A stretch of 64,000 bases of DNA from Firm-13 sp037143795 (GCA_037143795.1 JBAWXZ010000011.1:53993-117992), one strand, 5' to 3'. Counted from the stretch's first letter, positions 35,211-44,984 are shown. Program-made: numbers and translations. The notes: generated by a model not told the origin, from the letters alone.

Positions 35211-37865
35211 TTACTTGAGCAGATCAATACGCTCCTGGATGTTTTTGTACATTTCCTGATACCTGACCTGCTTTTCACGCTCAGCAAGGATAACTTTCTC
35301 CGGTGCTTTGCCGACAAAAGTCTCATTAGAGAGTTTGCCGTCTACCCTGTCAAGCTCTCTTTTCAGATTGACCAGCTCTTTATCGAGGCGTTCCAGCTCT
35401 TTATCTATGTCTATTAAATCCTCCAGGGGAATATAGATCTCTCCGCCGCCGAATACTGCGGCTACTGCAGTTGACGGAATGTCTTCCTTTGTGTGCCTTA
35501 TTTCAAGGCCGCTGACACTGGCCAGACGTTCCAGGAATCCTTTTCCGCTGACAAACATATCTGCTACGGACTCATCGGCAGTCACAAGTATGATACTTGC
35601 CTTTCTGGATGGGGCAACGCCCATATTGACACGAACATTCCGAATCGCACGGACAGCATCCATGAGGAGCTCCATTTGCTGCTCCTGAACCGGGAACTCA
35701 TCTGCCGAATTCGCTTTGGGCCAGTTGGAAATCATAATTGAGTCGGCACGACTGTCAAGAACCAGGCAGCTGTATACCTCTTCCGTGAGAAACGGCATGA
35801 ACGGATGAAGAAGCTGCATTGCCCTGGCAAGAACATCATTCAGCACAAACTGCGCTTCAAGTCTTGTTTCTGAGTCCCTGTCATAAAGACGTGCCTTGGC
35901 AATTTCTATATACCAGTCACAATATTCTTCCCAGAGGAAGCTGTAGATTTTGGACACGGCAACACCGAATTCAAAACGGTCAAGATTGGCCGTCACCTCT
36001 GTGACTACAGCATTCAGACGGGATAGAATCCATTTGTCTTCAATGGTGAAGCGTGCCCGGTCAATATTCTCAAACGAAAGTTCATCCTCGCAATTCATCA
36101 GCACAAAGCGCATTGCGTTCCAGATCTTATTGGTGAAGTTACGTCCTGCTTCGATTTTTTCTTCCTGGAATCGCTGATCATTACCGGGGGCATTTCCGTT
36201 AACCAGTGCAAAACGAAGGGAGTCTGCGCCGTACTTGTCAACAAGGACCAGGGGATCAATGCCGTTGCCCAAAGATTTGCTCATTTTTCTTCCCTGGGGA
36301 TCACGGATAATTCCGTGAATAAGCACATGTTCAAACGGAACCTTATCCATACAGGCTAATCCGGAGAATATCATTCTGGCTACCCAGAAGAAAATGATGT
36401 CATAGCCTGTCACAAGTACACTTGTCGGATACCAGTATGCAAGCTCCTCTGTCTTTCCAGGCCAGCCCAAAGTGGAAAATGGCCAGAGTGCCGACGAAAA
36501 CCATGTATCCAGCGTATCCGGATCCTGCCTGAGACTTGTGCTTTGGCATTTTGAACATTTTTCCGGTGCCGGTACTGCTACGGTAATTTCTCCGCAGTCC
36601 TGACAATAATAGGCCGGAATTCTGTGTCCCCACCACAGTTGGCGGGAAATACACCAGTCACGGATATTTTCCATCCAGTTAAAGTAAGTTTTCTCGAAAC
36701 GCTCCGGAACAAATTTGGTCTCCCCGTTTCTGACAGCTGCAATCGCAGGCTCCGCAAGTGGCTTCATGCGTACAAACCACTGGAATGAAACACGGGGCTC
36801 TACCGTAGTCTTACAGCGGTAACATGTTCCGACGTTGTGCTTATGAGGTTCAGTTTTCAACAGAAGCCCCTGTTTGTCCAGGTCAGCAACGATTCTTTTT
36901 CTTGCTTCGTATCGGTCAAGTCCCGCATAAACCCCGGCGTTTTCATTCATATGGGCATCTTCGGTCAGGATGTTTACAACAGGAAGATTATGCCTGAGTC
37001 CCACTTCGAAGTCGTTGGGGTCATGTGCCGGCGTGATTTTCACAACACCGGTTCCGAACTCCTTCTCAACATATGTATCGGCGATGATCGGAATCTCTTT
37101 GCCGACCAAAGGAAGGATAACTGTTTTTCCAATCAAATGGGAATATCTCCCGTCATCCGGATGCACGGCAACCGCAGTATCTCCCAGTAGAGTTTCCGGT
37201 CTTGTAGTAGCAAGTATAAGTTCACCGGAACCATCGGAAAGCGCATACTTCAAATGCCAGAAGAATCCGTCCTGTTCTTCGAACTCAACTTCTGCATCCG
37301 AGATGGATGTCAGGCATTGCGGACACCAGTTGATGATTCTTTCACCGCGATATATCAAGCCTTGATTATAATAGCGGATAAAAACTTCCGTTACGGCATC
37401 AGAAAGGCCTTCATCCATGGTGAATCGCTCTCGCTCCCAATCACATGAAGAACCGAGTCGTTTGAGCTGTTCGACAATTCGGCTTCCGTAAAGTTCGCGC
37501 CACTCCCATGCCCGCTCCAGAAATTTGTCCCGGCCGATGTCATCCTTGGTAATGCCTTCCTTTTTCATGGACTGCACAATCTTGGCTTCCGTTGCGATCG
37601 CGGCATGGTCCGTTCCGGGCAGCCATAGCGCAGAAAATCCCTGCATGCGTTTATAGCGTGTCAGGATATCCTGAAGAGTATTATCAAGCGCATGTCCCAT
37701 ATGAAGCTGTCCTGTAATATTCGGCGGCGGCATGACAATGCAAAACGGCTCTTTTTCCGGATCCGGGACAGCATGGAAATATCCCTTCTCCTGCCAGTCG
37801 GCATACATTCTGGCTTCTGCCTCTGCCGGCTCAAATGCCTTATTGATATTGTCTAATCGTGCCAT
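35211..37865 (-). CDS. valS: Valyl-tRNA synthetase
   Basis: An 884-residue class I synthetase with an editing domain. PPPNITGQLHMGHALDNTLQD is the HIGH region, GRKMSKSLGNGIDP the KMSKS loop, and TTRPETLLGDTAVAVHPDD the editing pocket. The last 70 residues form the C-terminal coiled coil that grips tRNA. GGAGGGCATATAA precedes the ATG. Firmicute valS often has a T-box leader, but only 65 bases separate it from the upstream gene and no T-box is visible. Confidence 0.96.
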   Translation of the reverse strand: MARLDNINKAFEPAEAEARMYADWQEKGYFHAVPDPEKEPFCIVMPPPNITGQLHMGHALDNTLQDILTRYKRMQGFSALWLPGTDHAAIATEAKIVQSMKKEGITKDDIGRDKFLERAWEWRELYGSRIVEQLKRLGSSCDWERERFTMDEGLSDAVTEVFIRYYNQGLIYRGERIINWCPQCLTSISDAEVEFEEQDGFFWHLKYALSDGSGELILATTRPETLLGDTAVAVHPDDGRYSHLIGKTVILPLVGKEIPIIADTYVEKEFGTGVVKITPAHDPNDFEVGLRHNLPVVNILTEDAHMNENAGVYAGLDRYEARKRIVADLDKQGLLLKTEPHKHNVGTCYRCKTTVEPRVSFQWFVRMKPLAEPAIAAVRNGETKFVPERFEKTYFNWMENIRDWCISRQLWWGHRIPAYYCQDCGEITVAVPAPEKCSKCQSTSLRQDPDTLDTWFSSALWPFSTLGWPGKTEELAYWYPTSVLVTGYDIIFFWVARMIFSGLACMDKVPFEHVLIHGIIRDPQGRKMSKSLGNGIDPLVLVDKYGADSLRFALVNGNAPGNDQRFQEEKIEAGRNFTNKIWNAMRFVLMNCEDELSFENIDRARFTIEDKWILSRLNAVVTEVTANLDRFEFGVAVSKIYSFLWEEYCDWYIEIAKARLYDRDSETRLEAQFVLNDVLARAMQLLHPFMPFLTEEVYSCLVLDSRADSIMISNWPKANSADEFPVQEQQMELLMDAVRAIRNVRVNMGVAPSRKASIILVTADESVADMFVSGKGFLERLASVSGLEIRHTKEDIPSTAVAAVFGGGEIYIPLEDLIDIDKELERLDKELVNLKRELDRVDGKLSNETFVGKAPEKVILAEREKQVRYQEMYKNIQERIDLLK

Positions 37866-37930
37866 TTATATGCCCTCCAGGTTGTTTTACGATCTATTTT
37901 ATACTATAAAGTCCATAATTTTGTCAGAAA

Positions 37931-39616
37931 TTATTTGCCGTTGTCTTTTTCACGGATTTCAACGCGTCGGATCTTCCCGCTGATTGTCTTGGGAAGCTCA
38001 TCAACGTATTCAATTATTCTTGGATACTTATATGGTGCGGTAACGTGTTTAACATAATTCTGAAGTTCCTTTGTAAGCTCAGGGGATCCTGTATATCCTT
38101 TACAGAGAACAACGGTTGCTTTGACGGCAAAACCGCGTTCCGGATCAGGAATACCCGTAACCGCGCATTCCATGACAGCCTTATGCTCCATCAGAGCACT
38201 TTCAACCTCAAACGGACCGATACGATAGCCGGAGCTTTTTATGACATCATCAGTCCTGCCAACGTACCAGAGGAACCCCATTTCATCTCGATATGCCGTA
38301 TCTCCCGTATGGTACAGACCATCATGCCATGCACGCATGGTCGCCGGCTCATCATAATAGTATTCACAGAAAAGACCCAGAGGCTTCTTTGTGTGCACAT
38401 TACCGGTACGAATACAGATTTCACCCGTAATACCGGAATTCACCTCATTACCCTCTTCATCTGCAATGATAATGCTGTATCCAGGAGCAGAAAGGCCCAT
38501 CGAACCCAGCCGCGGCTGCATCCATGGAAAGAGTGTTGCGCAGACAAGTGTTGTTTCTGTCTGTCCGAATCCTTCGAAAATCTTAAGGCCCGTGTTCTTG
38601 TGCCATTGGCTGTAGACTTCAGGGTTTAGTGCCTCACCGGCAGTGCAGCAGTGCTTCAGGGCAGACAAATCATAAGGCGAAAAATCTTCCTTAATCATAA
38701 AACGATACATTGTCGGCGGCGCACAGAAGGTTGTTATATGATATTTCGCTATTTTGCCCAAAATATCACCGGCATGGAATTTTTCGAAATCATAAGTGAA
38801 AACGGCTGTTTCACCAAGCCATTGTCCGTACATTTTGCCCCAGAGGGATTTCAGCCAGCCTGTGTCCGAAATAGTAAAATGAAGGCCGCCATCCTCAACG
38901 CGATGCCAGAAAACACCGGTCATCAGATGTCCGAGGGGATACGAAAAATCATGAAGGACCATTTTAGGGTATCCTGTGGTTCCTGAGGAAAAGGACATGA
39001 TCATCGGATCGGTTACCTTTGTATCGGCTTCCCCCGTAGGTCTGACCCATACATCGCTTTGTGCTTCCAGCATGGTATCGAAGTCAATCCATCCGGGTAC
39101 TTTCTTACCGCGTGTTACAGAACGGGTCCTGAGTGTCTCATATTGATCAAGTGCCTCATCCACGTGTTCCGTACAGTCTGAGTCACCGGTCATTACGAGC
39201 ATCTTGATCCTGCCGGCGTTCATACGGTATACATAATCCTTTGACATCAGCAGGTGAGTTGCCTGTACGGCAATTGCACCGATCTTATGAAGGCCCAGCA
39301 TACAATACCAGAACTCAAACCCGCGTTTGAGAACCAGCATAACCAGATCGCCTTTTACAATGCCCTGTCCGGCAAAAAAATTAGCAGCCTTGTTGGAAAG
39401 CTTAGCCATCTCTCCAAATGTAAAGCGGCGTTCAGCCCCGTCGTTGGAAACCCAGAGCATACAAAGCTTGTCCGGCGTCCTCGCCGCAATGACATCAAAA
39501 ACGTCATAGGCGAAGTTGAATGTGTCAGGATACGTAACCTTGTAGTTTTTCTGTATATCCTCAAGTGTTGCATAATTATCTCTATGTCTTCCGATGAACT
39601 GCTCATATATAGGCAT
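37931..39616 (-). CDS. AMP-forming acyl-CoA synthetase
   Basis: A 561-residue ANL-superfamily ligase. SFSSGTTGYPKMVLHD is the phosphate loop, EGFGQTETT and YHTGDTAYRDEMGFLWYVGRTDDVIKSSGYRIGP the adenylate motifs, and PKTISGKIRR carries the C-terminal catalytic lysine. It activates a carboxylic acid to acyl-CoA via acyl-AMP. The closest pattern is medium-chain or acetate-type ligases; the substrate is not resolved. It starts one base after the XRE-cupin regulator gene, so the two are tightly coupled. Confidence 0.92.
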   Translation of the reverse strand: MPIYEQFIGRHRDNYATLEDIQKNYKVTYPDTFNFAYDVFDVIAARTPDKLCMLWVSNDGAERRFTFGEMAKLSNKAANFFAGQGIVKGDLVMLVLKRGFEFWYCMLGLHKIGAIAVQATHLLMSKDYVYRMNAGRIKMLVMTGDSDCTEHVDEALDQYETLRTRSVTRGKKVPGWIDFDTMLEAQSDVWVRPTGEADTKVTDPMIMSFSSGTTGYPKMVLHDFSYPLGHLMTGVFWHRVEDGGLHFTISDTGWLKSLWGKMYGQWLGETAVFTYDFEKFHAGDILGKIAKYHITTFCAPPTMYRFMIKEDFSPYDLSALKHCCTAGEALNPEVYSQWHKNTGLKIFEGFGQTETTLVCATLFPWMQPRLGSMGLSAPGYSIIIADEEGNEVNSGITGEICIRTGNVHTKKPLGLFCEYYYDEPATMRAWHDGLYHTGDTAYRDEMGFLWYVGRTDDVIKSSGYRIGPFEVESALMEHKAVMECAVTGIPDPERGFAVKATVVLCKGYTGSPELTKELQNYVKHVTAPYKYPRIIEYVDELPKTISGKIRRVEIREKDNGK

Positions 39617-39617
39617 A

Positions 39618-40181
39618 TTAATTCTCCTTTTTGATGACGACCGCTAAAAACTTGCAGGACCTGCCCTGATTCGCTTTCATCGCATGCGGAATTCCTGAAT
39701 CAAAATATATGCTGTCACCCTCGGATAATTCATACGAGATTTCTCCGATGTAAAATGTCATCTGTCCTTCAACAACGTAATTAAACTCCTGCCCGGCATG
39801 GGCATGCAGAACAGGAACTGCATTTTCTTTGGACTCAACAGTGACCATAAATGGCTCAGCCATTTTATGCCGGAAAGTAAAAGCCAAATGTTTGTAATCA
39901 TAATTTGCCCGGCGATGGACATCAAAACCACCGCCCTTTTTAACCATGCAGCATGTTGAAAGCTTCGGCGAATCCCCGCTCATCAGATCTACAACATCAA
40001 CACCCAGTGCATTAGCAGCGTTATACAGAAAAGAAAAAGAAAAGTCTTTCTCTCCCTTTTCATAAGAAATATACTCTTCAAGCCTGACCTCACACTTTTC
40101 GGCCATCGTCTCCTGTGTCAGTTCTTCAATTTCACGCAAAGCTTTAATTCGCTCGCCCATTTCCTGCAGTTGATCTGTCAT
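39618..40181 (-). CDS. XRE-cupin transcriptional regulator
   Basis: A 187-residue two-domain regulator. An N-terminal Cro/CI helix-turn-helix (IKALREIEELTQETMAEKC) is followed by a cupin at about 110-185 (HAHAGQEFNYVVEGQMTFYIG, LSEGDSIYFDSGIPHA). The cupin probably binds a small ligand. CAGGAGGCAGCC supports the ATG at 40181. It is immediately upstream of the acyl-CoA synthetase, so it most likely controls that gene in response to its acid substrate or product. Confidence 0.92.
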   Translation of the reverse strand: MTDQLQEMGERIKALREIEELTQETMAEKCEVRLEEYISYEKGEKDFSFSFLYNAANALGVDVVDLMSGDSPKLSTCCMVKKGGGFDVHRRANYDYKHLAFTFRHKMAEPFMVTVESKENAVPVLHAHAGQEFNYVVEGQMTFYIGEISYELSEGDSIYFDSGIPHAMKANQGRSCKFLAVVIKKEN

Positions 40182-40199
40182 AAGGCTGCCTCCTGACAT

Positions 40200-40442
40200 A
40201 TTCTAGATATTTTGAACGATTTGCATGACTCTAATAATAGGTAAGGTAAGAAAGACTGTCAACCGCACATATGATGATTTGATTAAAAGGCTCTCAAATA
40301 AACGGATCCCTTTCATCGAAAGAGATCCGGTAACACTGCACAATAGGTCGGAAAAAGGTATCCCAGGACTCACATACAAATGTGATCAAAGCCGGTGCGT
40401 CACAAAAACGATTTGCCAAAGCCCTAATTCACACACCGGATT
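40200..40442. other. Non-coding gap with two hairpins and a repeated gene-end word
   Basis: No gene is supported here. AGATCCGGTAA at 40323-40333 repeats the word at 40445-40455, which is the end of the Dabb gene (last codons and part of the stop). The first copy belongs to a hairpin (ggatccctttc/gaaagagatcc, about 40301-40328). The second is part of ccggatttcagatccgg at the stop codon. The latter may serve as a weak terminator. Confidence 0.5.
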
Positions 40443-40745
40443 TCAGATCCGGTAATCGATCGCAGACCGGTCACATACAACGGTAGCGATAAAGCGGCCA
40501 ATTTTGACATGTTCCGGGTGTATGACATAAATATCCAGATCTTCCAGATTATCAAAGGAAGTGATCAGGGCAACGTCCATGTTCTTTTCTGTGGGATTTT
40601 CATTTTTTACAACAAGGAGACTCCTGATCTGGGGAATGAGCGCAGGTAAAGCGGAAAGTGCTTCGCGGATCAGCTCAAAATTCTCCGCCTTGCTTTTGCC
40701 GTTGGCACCTTCCAATAGTTTCCAGAGTACAACATGCTGGATCAT
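40443..40745 (-). CDS. Dabb (stress-responsive A/B barrel) protein
   Basis: A 100-residue single-domain ferredoxin-like barrel. MIQHVVLWKLLEGANGKSKAE, the central LVVKNENPTEKNMDVALITSFDNLEDLDIYVIHPEHVKIGRFI and the DRS ending are the standard Dabb pattern. Members are dimeric. Most have no known reaction and some act as small-molecule cyclases. AAGGAGG precedes the ATG, 10 bases after the ROK kinase gene, so it is in that operon. Confidence 0.88.
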   Translation of the reverse strand: MIQHVVLWKLLEGANGKSKAENFELIREALSALPALIPQIRSLLVVKNENPTEKNMDVALITSFDNLEDLDIYVIHPEHVKIGRFIATVVCDRSAIDYRI

Positions 40746-40755
40746 ACATACCTCC

Positions 40756-41718
40756 TTATTGATTCAGGTTTTCGTTAATGAGCGCCAGGGCGCCATAAAG
40801 AATCGAGTCATCGTTGAGTTCTGCTTTTGCAAATTTGACGGATGTCCGGATGGAAGGCATGCAGTACAAATCAACCTGATCTATAATTTTTTCAAGGAAT
40901 GCATCCCCGAGGGCTTCCATCACTCCGCCGCCGAAGACCACCATCTCCGGGCTGAAGATGTTCACAAGCGATCCGCTTGCAATCGCCAGATAATGGCATG
41001 CACGGTCAATTGCCTCAAGCATGACATCGTCATCCGCCTCATAGGCCGCTTTCATCGCCTTACTTTTGAATACTCCGTCCACAATTGCGTCTTCCATCAG
41101 GGAACTGCGCCCCCTTTGTATCTGCTGGCGGATATAGTCAGTCATCCCGAGCTTGCTGGAAAATGATTCCAGGCAGCCCCTTTGACCGCAGTTGCACCGC
41201 GGTCCTTCCGCATTTAATATCATATGGCCGAGTTCGGCGCCTTTGAAGTTATACCCTGAATAAAGCTTGCCGTCGAGAATCAGTCCGCCGCCCATGCCGG
41301 TTCCTATGAACAGGCCGACAACGTGTGTTAAGCCTCTGGCAGCACCATATTTCCACTCCCCGTATATGCCGACATTCACATCGTTCCCGATAAAAAACGG
41401 TACATGAAAACGATCCTCGATGATGCGCTTGATTTCATAGTTTTCCCAGGGAAGATTCGGGGAATAAAGCACGACTCCCGTGTCCTGGTTAATAACACCG
41501 GGAGCACCTGCAGCTATTGCCAGTACGTCATCAAGAGTAATCCCATAACCGGAAAGGAGTTCATCGACAACACTTACGATAGTATCCTCAACGTTTTGTG
41601 CCCCTTCTTTGACCTTAGTCTTCTTTTTGAGCCGGAACACAATTTCCTGACTTTCATCAAAAATAGCTCCAAGGACCTTTGTTCCTCCGATATCAAGGCA
41701 TATCGAGTACTTACTCAT
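40756..41718 (-). CDS. ROK-family sugar kinase
   Basis: A 320-residue ATP-dependent sugar kinase. CLDIGGTKVLGAIFD is the phosphate-binding motif, GTGMGGGLILDGKLY the sugar/ATP region, and GHMILNAEGPRCNCGQRGCLESF the ROK zinc-binding signature (GHxx plus CxCGxxGCxE). Glucose, N-acetylmannosamine or another hexose could be the substrate. GGGAGGATTGCC precedes the ATG. It overlaps the end of the upstream small membrane protein gene by eight bases. Confidence 0.92.
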   Translation of the reverse strand: MSKYSICLDIGGTKVLGAIFDESQEIVFRLKKKTKVKEGAQNVEDTIVSVVDELLSGYGITLDDVLAIAAGAPGVINQDTGVVLYSPNLPWENYEIKRIIEDRFHVPFFIGNDVNVGIYGEWKYGAARGLTHVVGLFIGTGMGGGLILDGKLYSGYNFKGAELGHMILNAEGPRCNCGQRGCLESFSSKLGMTDYIRQQIQRGRSSLMEDAIVDGVFKSKAMKAAYEADDDVMLEAIDRACHYLAIASGSLVNIFSPEMVVFGGGVMEALGDAFLEKIIDQVDLYCMPSIRTSVKFAKAELNDDSILYGALALINENLNQ

Positions 41719-42076
41719 GGCAATCCTCCCTACAAGCTTTTAATTGATCATATAGATCATATAGTTTTTGAACACCGTTCTCCAGATGATAATAGTGAAA
41801 AACATAGGGAACCAGCATAATCAGGAATATTCCGAATATTACAGCGACAGGCAAATAATTTGTGATCAGGAAAACAGAAAAGCTCAGAAAGGTCAGGGAT
41901 GCAAAAAGAAGCGTTACAAGCAGGTGAATCAGCCGTTCATGCTGAAAAAAGAGAATCCACTCCCAAAGGGAGCAGATCTCCTTGTCCAAAACATCTTTTG
42001 ATAGCTTCCCACCCGAATCAACTTGTTTGAGAAGACCCTTAATGCGAGAAATTTTCTGTGTGAGCCGGTCTGCCAT
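41711..42076 (-). CDS. Small membrane protein, unknown
   Basis: A 121-residue protein without recognised family. The N-terminal 55 residues are a charged helical region. Two membrane helices follow (LIHLLVTLLFASLTFLSFSVFLI and VAVIFGIFLIMLVPYVF), then a short helical tail with two cysteines. The ATG at 42076 has GGAG ten bases upstream. Its stop overlaps the start of the ROK kinase, so translation is coupled. It begins 65 bases after clpX. Confidence 0.75.
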   Translation of the reverse strand: MADRLTQKISRIKGLLKQVDSGGKLSKDVLDKEICSLWEWILFFQHERLIHLLVTLLFASLTFLSFSVFLITNYLPVAVIFGIFLIMLVPYVFHYYHLENGVQKLYDLYDQLKACREDCHE

Positions 42077-42141
42077 AATACTTAGCTCCGTTCCCGAACA
42101 GTACTGTGCAGGTCCGGAAAGACAAAGGAACACTCTGAAAA

Positions 42142-43470
42142 TCAGGCGCCGATGTCTTCCGTGGTGCTGCGTGAACGTTTCTTGGCTTTGTTGCCAAGAA
42201 TCAGTTCCGGCGGTTTTCTGTCCACAACACTCTCTTTAGTAATAATACACTTCTCAATGTCTTTTCTGGACGGAATCTCATACATAATATCCAGCATAAT
42301 TTCTTCGAGAATAGCACGAAGACCCCGGGCACCGGTATTGCGCTCAATTGACTGGGCGGCAATGGCCTCAACAGCCTCGTCAGTAAATTCAAGCTCAACA
42401 CCGTCCATGTTCAGAATTTTCCAGTACTGCTTAAGAAGTGCATTTTTAGGTTCTCTCAGTACGCGTACCATCGCTTCCTTATTGAGTCCTTCCAGGGTAA
42501 CGGAAACCGGCACACGTCCGACAAACTCCGGAATAAGTCCGAATTTCAAAAGATCCTGAGGCATAAGATATTTGAGAAGTTCGCCGTTCTTTCTGTCCTT
42601 CTTCGTATGCACATCAGCACCGAAACCAAAAGCCTTCTGGCCGATACGTGTCTCAATGATTTTCTCAAGACCGTCAAATGCGCCTCCGCAAATGAAAAGA
42701 ATGTTCGTCGTATCAATCTGGATGAATTCCTGATGCGGGTGTTTTCTTCCGCCCTGCGGGGGAACGCTGGCAATCGTACTTTCCAGTATCTTGAGAAGGG
42801 CCTGCTGGACGCCTTCACCGCTTACATCCCTTGTTATTGAAGGGTTTTCAGATTTTCTTGTAATCTTATCGATTTCATCGATATAAATAATACCGCGCTG
42901 TGCCTGTTCAACATCAAAATCCGCACTCTGCAGAAGCTTGAGCAGAATGTTTTCAACATCTTCCCCGACATAACCGGCTTCTGTAAGCGTAGTTGCATCA
43001 GCCACTGCAAAAGGAACATGAAGCACCTTCGCAAGGGTCTGCGCCAGCAGCGTCTTACCGCATCCTGTCGGTCCAACCATCAGAATGTTGCTCTTTGTCA
43101 GTTCAATGTCATCGTTCTTTGCCTGTTTTGAAAAAACTCTTTTATAGTGATTATAAACTGCTACGGATAATGCCTTTTTTGCCTGATCCTGGCCGATTAC
43201 ATACTGGTCAAGCGAATTTTTCAATTCGGCGGGGGTCGGTACATGATCCATCTTCTGGTCCCTGCTTTGAGGAGCTGTCAACTCTTCATCATCCGCTAAC
43301 AGGGAATCACAAAGGTTAATGCACTCATTACAAATATACACGGACGGACCGGCAAATAGTCTTGCAACTTCATGCTCGGTCTTTCCACAAAACGAACACC
43401 TGACGATCGGAGGCTTGCCGTCTGCGCTTTTAAGTCGCTTCTCCTGTTTGTTCTTATCTTCTTCAGTCAT
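42142..43470 (-). CDS. clpX: ClpX ATPase
   Basis: A 442-residue AAA+ unfoldase that feeds proteins to ClpP. The N-terminal C4 zinc finger (CSFCGKTEHEVARL, CNECINLC), Walker A GPTGCGKTLLAQTLAKVL, Walker B IIYIDEIDKI and the arginine-bearing GARGLRAILE region are all there. The ClpP-docking IGF-type loop is IGQKAFGFGADV (FGFGA). The C-terminus is a basic tail. AAGGAGATTTCT precedes the ATG. tig lies upstream but clpP does not lie between them. Confidence 0.96.
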   Translation of the reverse strand: MTEEDKNKQEKRLKSADGKPPIVRCSFCGKTEHEVARLFAGPSVYICNECINLCDSLLADDEELTAPQSRDQKMDHVPTPAELKNSLDQYVIGQDQAKKALSVAVYNHYKRVFSKQAKNDDIELTKSNILMVGPTGCGKTLLAQTLAKVLHVPFAVADATTLTEAGYVGEDVENILLKLLQSADFDVEQAQRGIIYIDEIDKITRKSENPSITRDVSGEGVQQALLKILESTIASVPPQGGRKHPHQEFIQIDTTNILFICGGAFDGLEKIIETRIGQKAFGFGADVHTKKDRKNGELLKYLMPQDLLKFGLIPEFVGRVPVSVTLEGLNKEAMVRVLREPKNALLKQYWKILNMDGVELEFTDEAVEAIAAQSIERNTGARGLRAILEEIMLDIMYEIPSRKDIEKCIITKESVVDRKPPELILGNKAKKRSRSTTEDIGA

Positions 43471-43502
43471 AGAAATCTCCTTGCTATTTCAGATACAAGA
43501 AA

Positions 43503-43525
43503 CGAGGCTTCAAAACGAAGCCTCG
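43503..43525 (-). terminator. Terminator between tig and clpX
   Basis: CGAGGCTTC (43503-43511) pairs with GAAGCCTCG (43517-43525) around a 5-base loop. On the minus strand it is followed by TTTCTT. It would end or attenuate tig transcription before clpX. Confidence 0.8.
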
Positions 43526-43594
43526 CAGTTTGTCTGCTACTAACATGTTAACCGATGTAGCGGTCGGGTTCAATCATGTAATACTAACAATATG

Positions 43595-44938
43595 TTAAGA
43601 GTTGGTTTCATCTGTATCATCATCGCCGTGACCTTCATGCCCGTGATCATGGAAATCAACCTTGATTGCGGCTTCGGTAATCAGGTCAACAGCCTTCTGT
43701 GCAATAATGCTTTCACGGATAAACCCGTCATTTCCGCCGAGTCTGGCAAGAAGCTCTTCCTTTTTCATATTATACTGAGCAGCCATCTTTTCAGCTTCGG
43801 CATCAACGTCTTCGTCAGTTGCAACGATATTCTCAGCCTTGGCAATCGCTTCGATAACAAGATTACTCTTAACACGAACCTTTGCAACCGGTACAAGTCC
43901 GGCACGGAAATCTTCCATTGTCTGGCCGACATACTGCAAATACTGTTCAAGTTCAATTCCCTGATACTTCATGCGGTTTGCCTGCTCATCAGCGAGCTGG
44001 TCCACTTCGGTATCAACCATACAGTCAGGAATTTCAACGACAGCATTGTCGCAGGCTACCTTGACTACAGCGTTCTGGAAATCAGCAACAGCATGAACCT
44101 TTGCCTGTTCCTGTTTCTTGGCGAGAATGTCTGCCTTGTATTCTTCGAGTGTATCAAACTCACTTACGTCCTTAGCAAACTCATCATCAAGAACCGGAAG
44201 TTCACGGGACTTTATTGCAAGAAGCTTGATCTGGAAAGTGACTTCCTTACCCTTGAGTTCCTCGCTATGGTATTCTTCCGGGAAAGTTACCGATATAGGA
44301 AACTCCTCGTTGATTGAATGACCGATAAGCTGCTCTTCAAAACCGGGAATAAAGCTGTTGGAACCGATTTTCAAATCATAACCATCTGCTTTACCGCCTT
44401 CAAAGGCAACACCATCATGGAATCCTTCATAGTTAATGGTAACCGTGTCATCAGCAGCAACCGGACGATCCTCGATGGGGACCAATCTCGAATTACGCTC
44501 AAGAACGCGATCGAGCTCTTTTTGGACATCTTCCTGTGAAGCGTCGTGGAAATGGTAAGGAGCTTCAACACCCAAATATGCACCCAAAGTAACTTCAGGC
44601 TTTTCAGTAACAGTAATAGTAAACTTCAAACCCTTTTCTGCACCGATATCAAGAATATCAAGCTCAGGCTTCGAAACGATCTTAAGGCCGTGCTCTTTAA
44701 CAGCCGCAGCATATGCAGGACTTACAGCAAAATCAATGGCGTCATCATATAAAACACCCTCGCCGTAATACTGCTTAACCATGTGGTAAGGAGCCTTGCC
44801 TTTACGGAAGCCGGGAATCTGAAAACGATTTTTGTTTTTTTGAAAAGATTGCTGAATTGCGACAGCAAAATCCTCTTTTGTTACATCAATGGTCAAAACA
44901 ACCACATTATTCTCTTTTTTCTCCAACAAAGAAGCCAT
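43595..44938 (-). CDS. tig: Trigger factor
   Basis: A 447-residue ribosome-associated chaperone and prolyl isomerase. The ribosome-binding domain carries GFRKGKAPYHMVKQYYG. The FKBP-type domain holds VTINYEGFHDGVAFEGGKADGYDLKIGSNSFIPGFEEQLIG, and the long helical substrate cradle follows. A His/Asp/Gly-rich tail (DFHDHGHEGHGDDD) ends the protein and may bind metal. GGAGGAATAATT precedes the ATG at 44938. The next gene, clpX, is separated by a terminator. Confidence 0.96.
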   Translation of the reverse strand: MASLLEKKENNVVVLTIDVTKEDFAVAIQQSFQKNKNRFQIPGFRKGKAPYHMVKQYYGEGVLYDDAIDFAVSPAYAAAVKEHGLKIVSKPELDILDIGAEKGLKFTITVTEKPEVTLGAYLGVEAPYHFHDASQEDVQKELDRVLERNSRLVPIEDRPVAADDTVTINYEGFHDGVAFEGGKADGYDLKIGSNSFIPGFEEQLIGHSINEEFPISVTFPEEYHSEELKGKEVTFQIKLLAIKSRELPVLDDEFAKDVSEFDTLEEYKADILAKKQEQAKVHAVADFQNAVVKVACDNAVVEIPDCMVDTEVDQLADEQANRMKYQGIELEQYLQYVGQTMEDFRAGLVPVAKVRVKSNLVIEAIAKAENIVATDEDVDAEAEKMAAQYNMKKEELLARLGGNDGFIRESIIAQKAVDLITEAAIKVDFHDHGHEGHGDDDTDETNS

Positions 44939-44984
44939 AATTATTCCTCCAAATTGCACTTCGCATTAAATTTACCGAATAGTG

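Noticed and set aside
37866..37930. T-box leader before valS
   Set aside because: Only 65 bases separate valS from the upstream gene, too short for a T-box.
40225..40455. 76-residue plus-strand reading frame after the XRE-cupin gene
   Set aside because: No ribosome site. It runs across two hairpins and into the end of the convergent Dabb gene, with no family resemblance.
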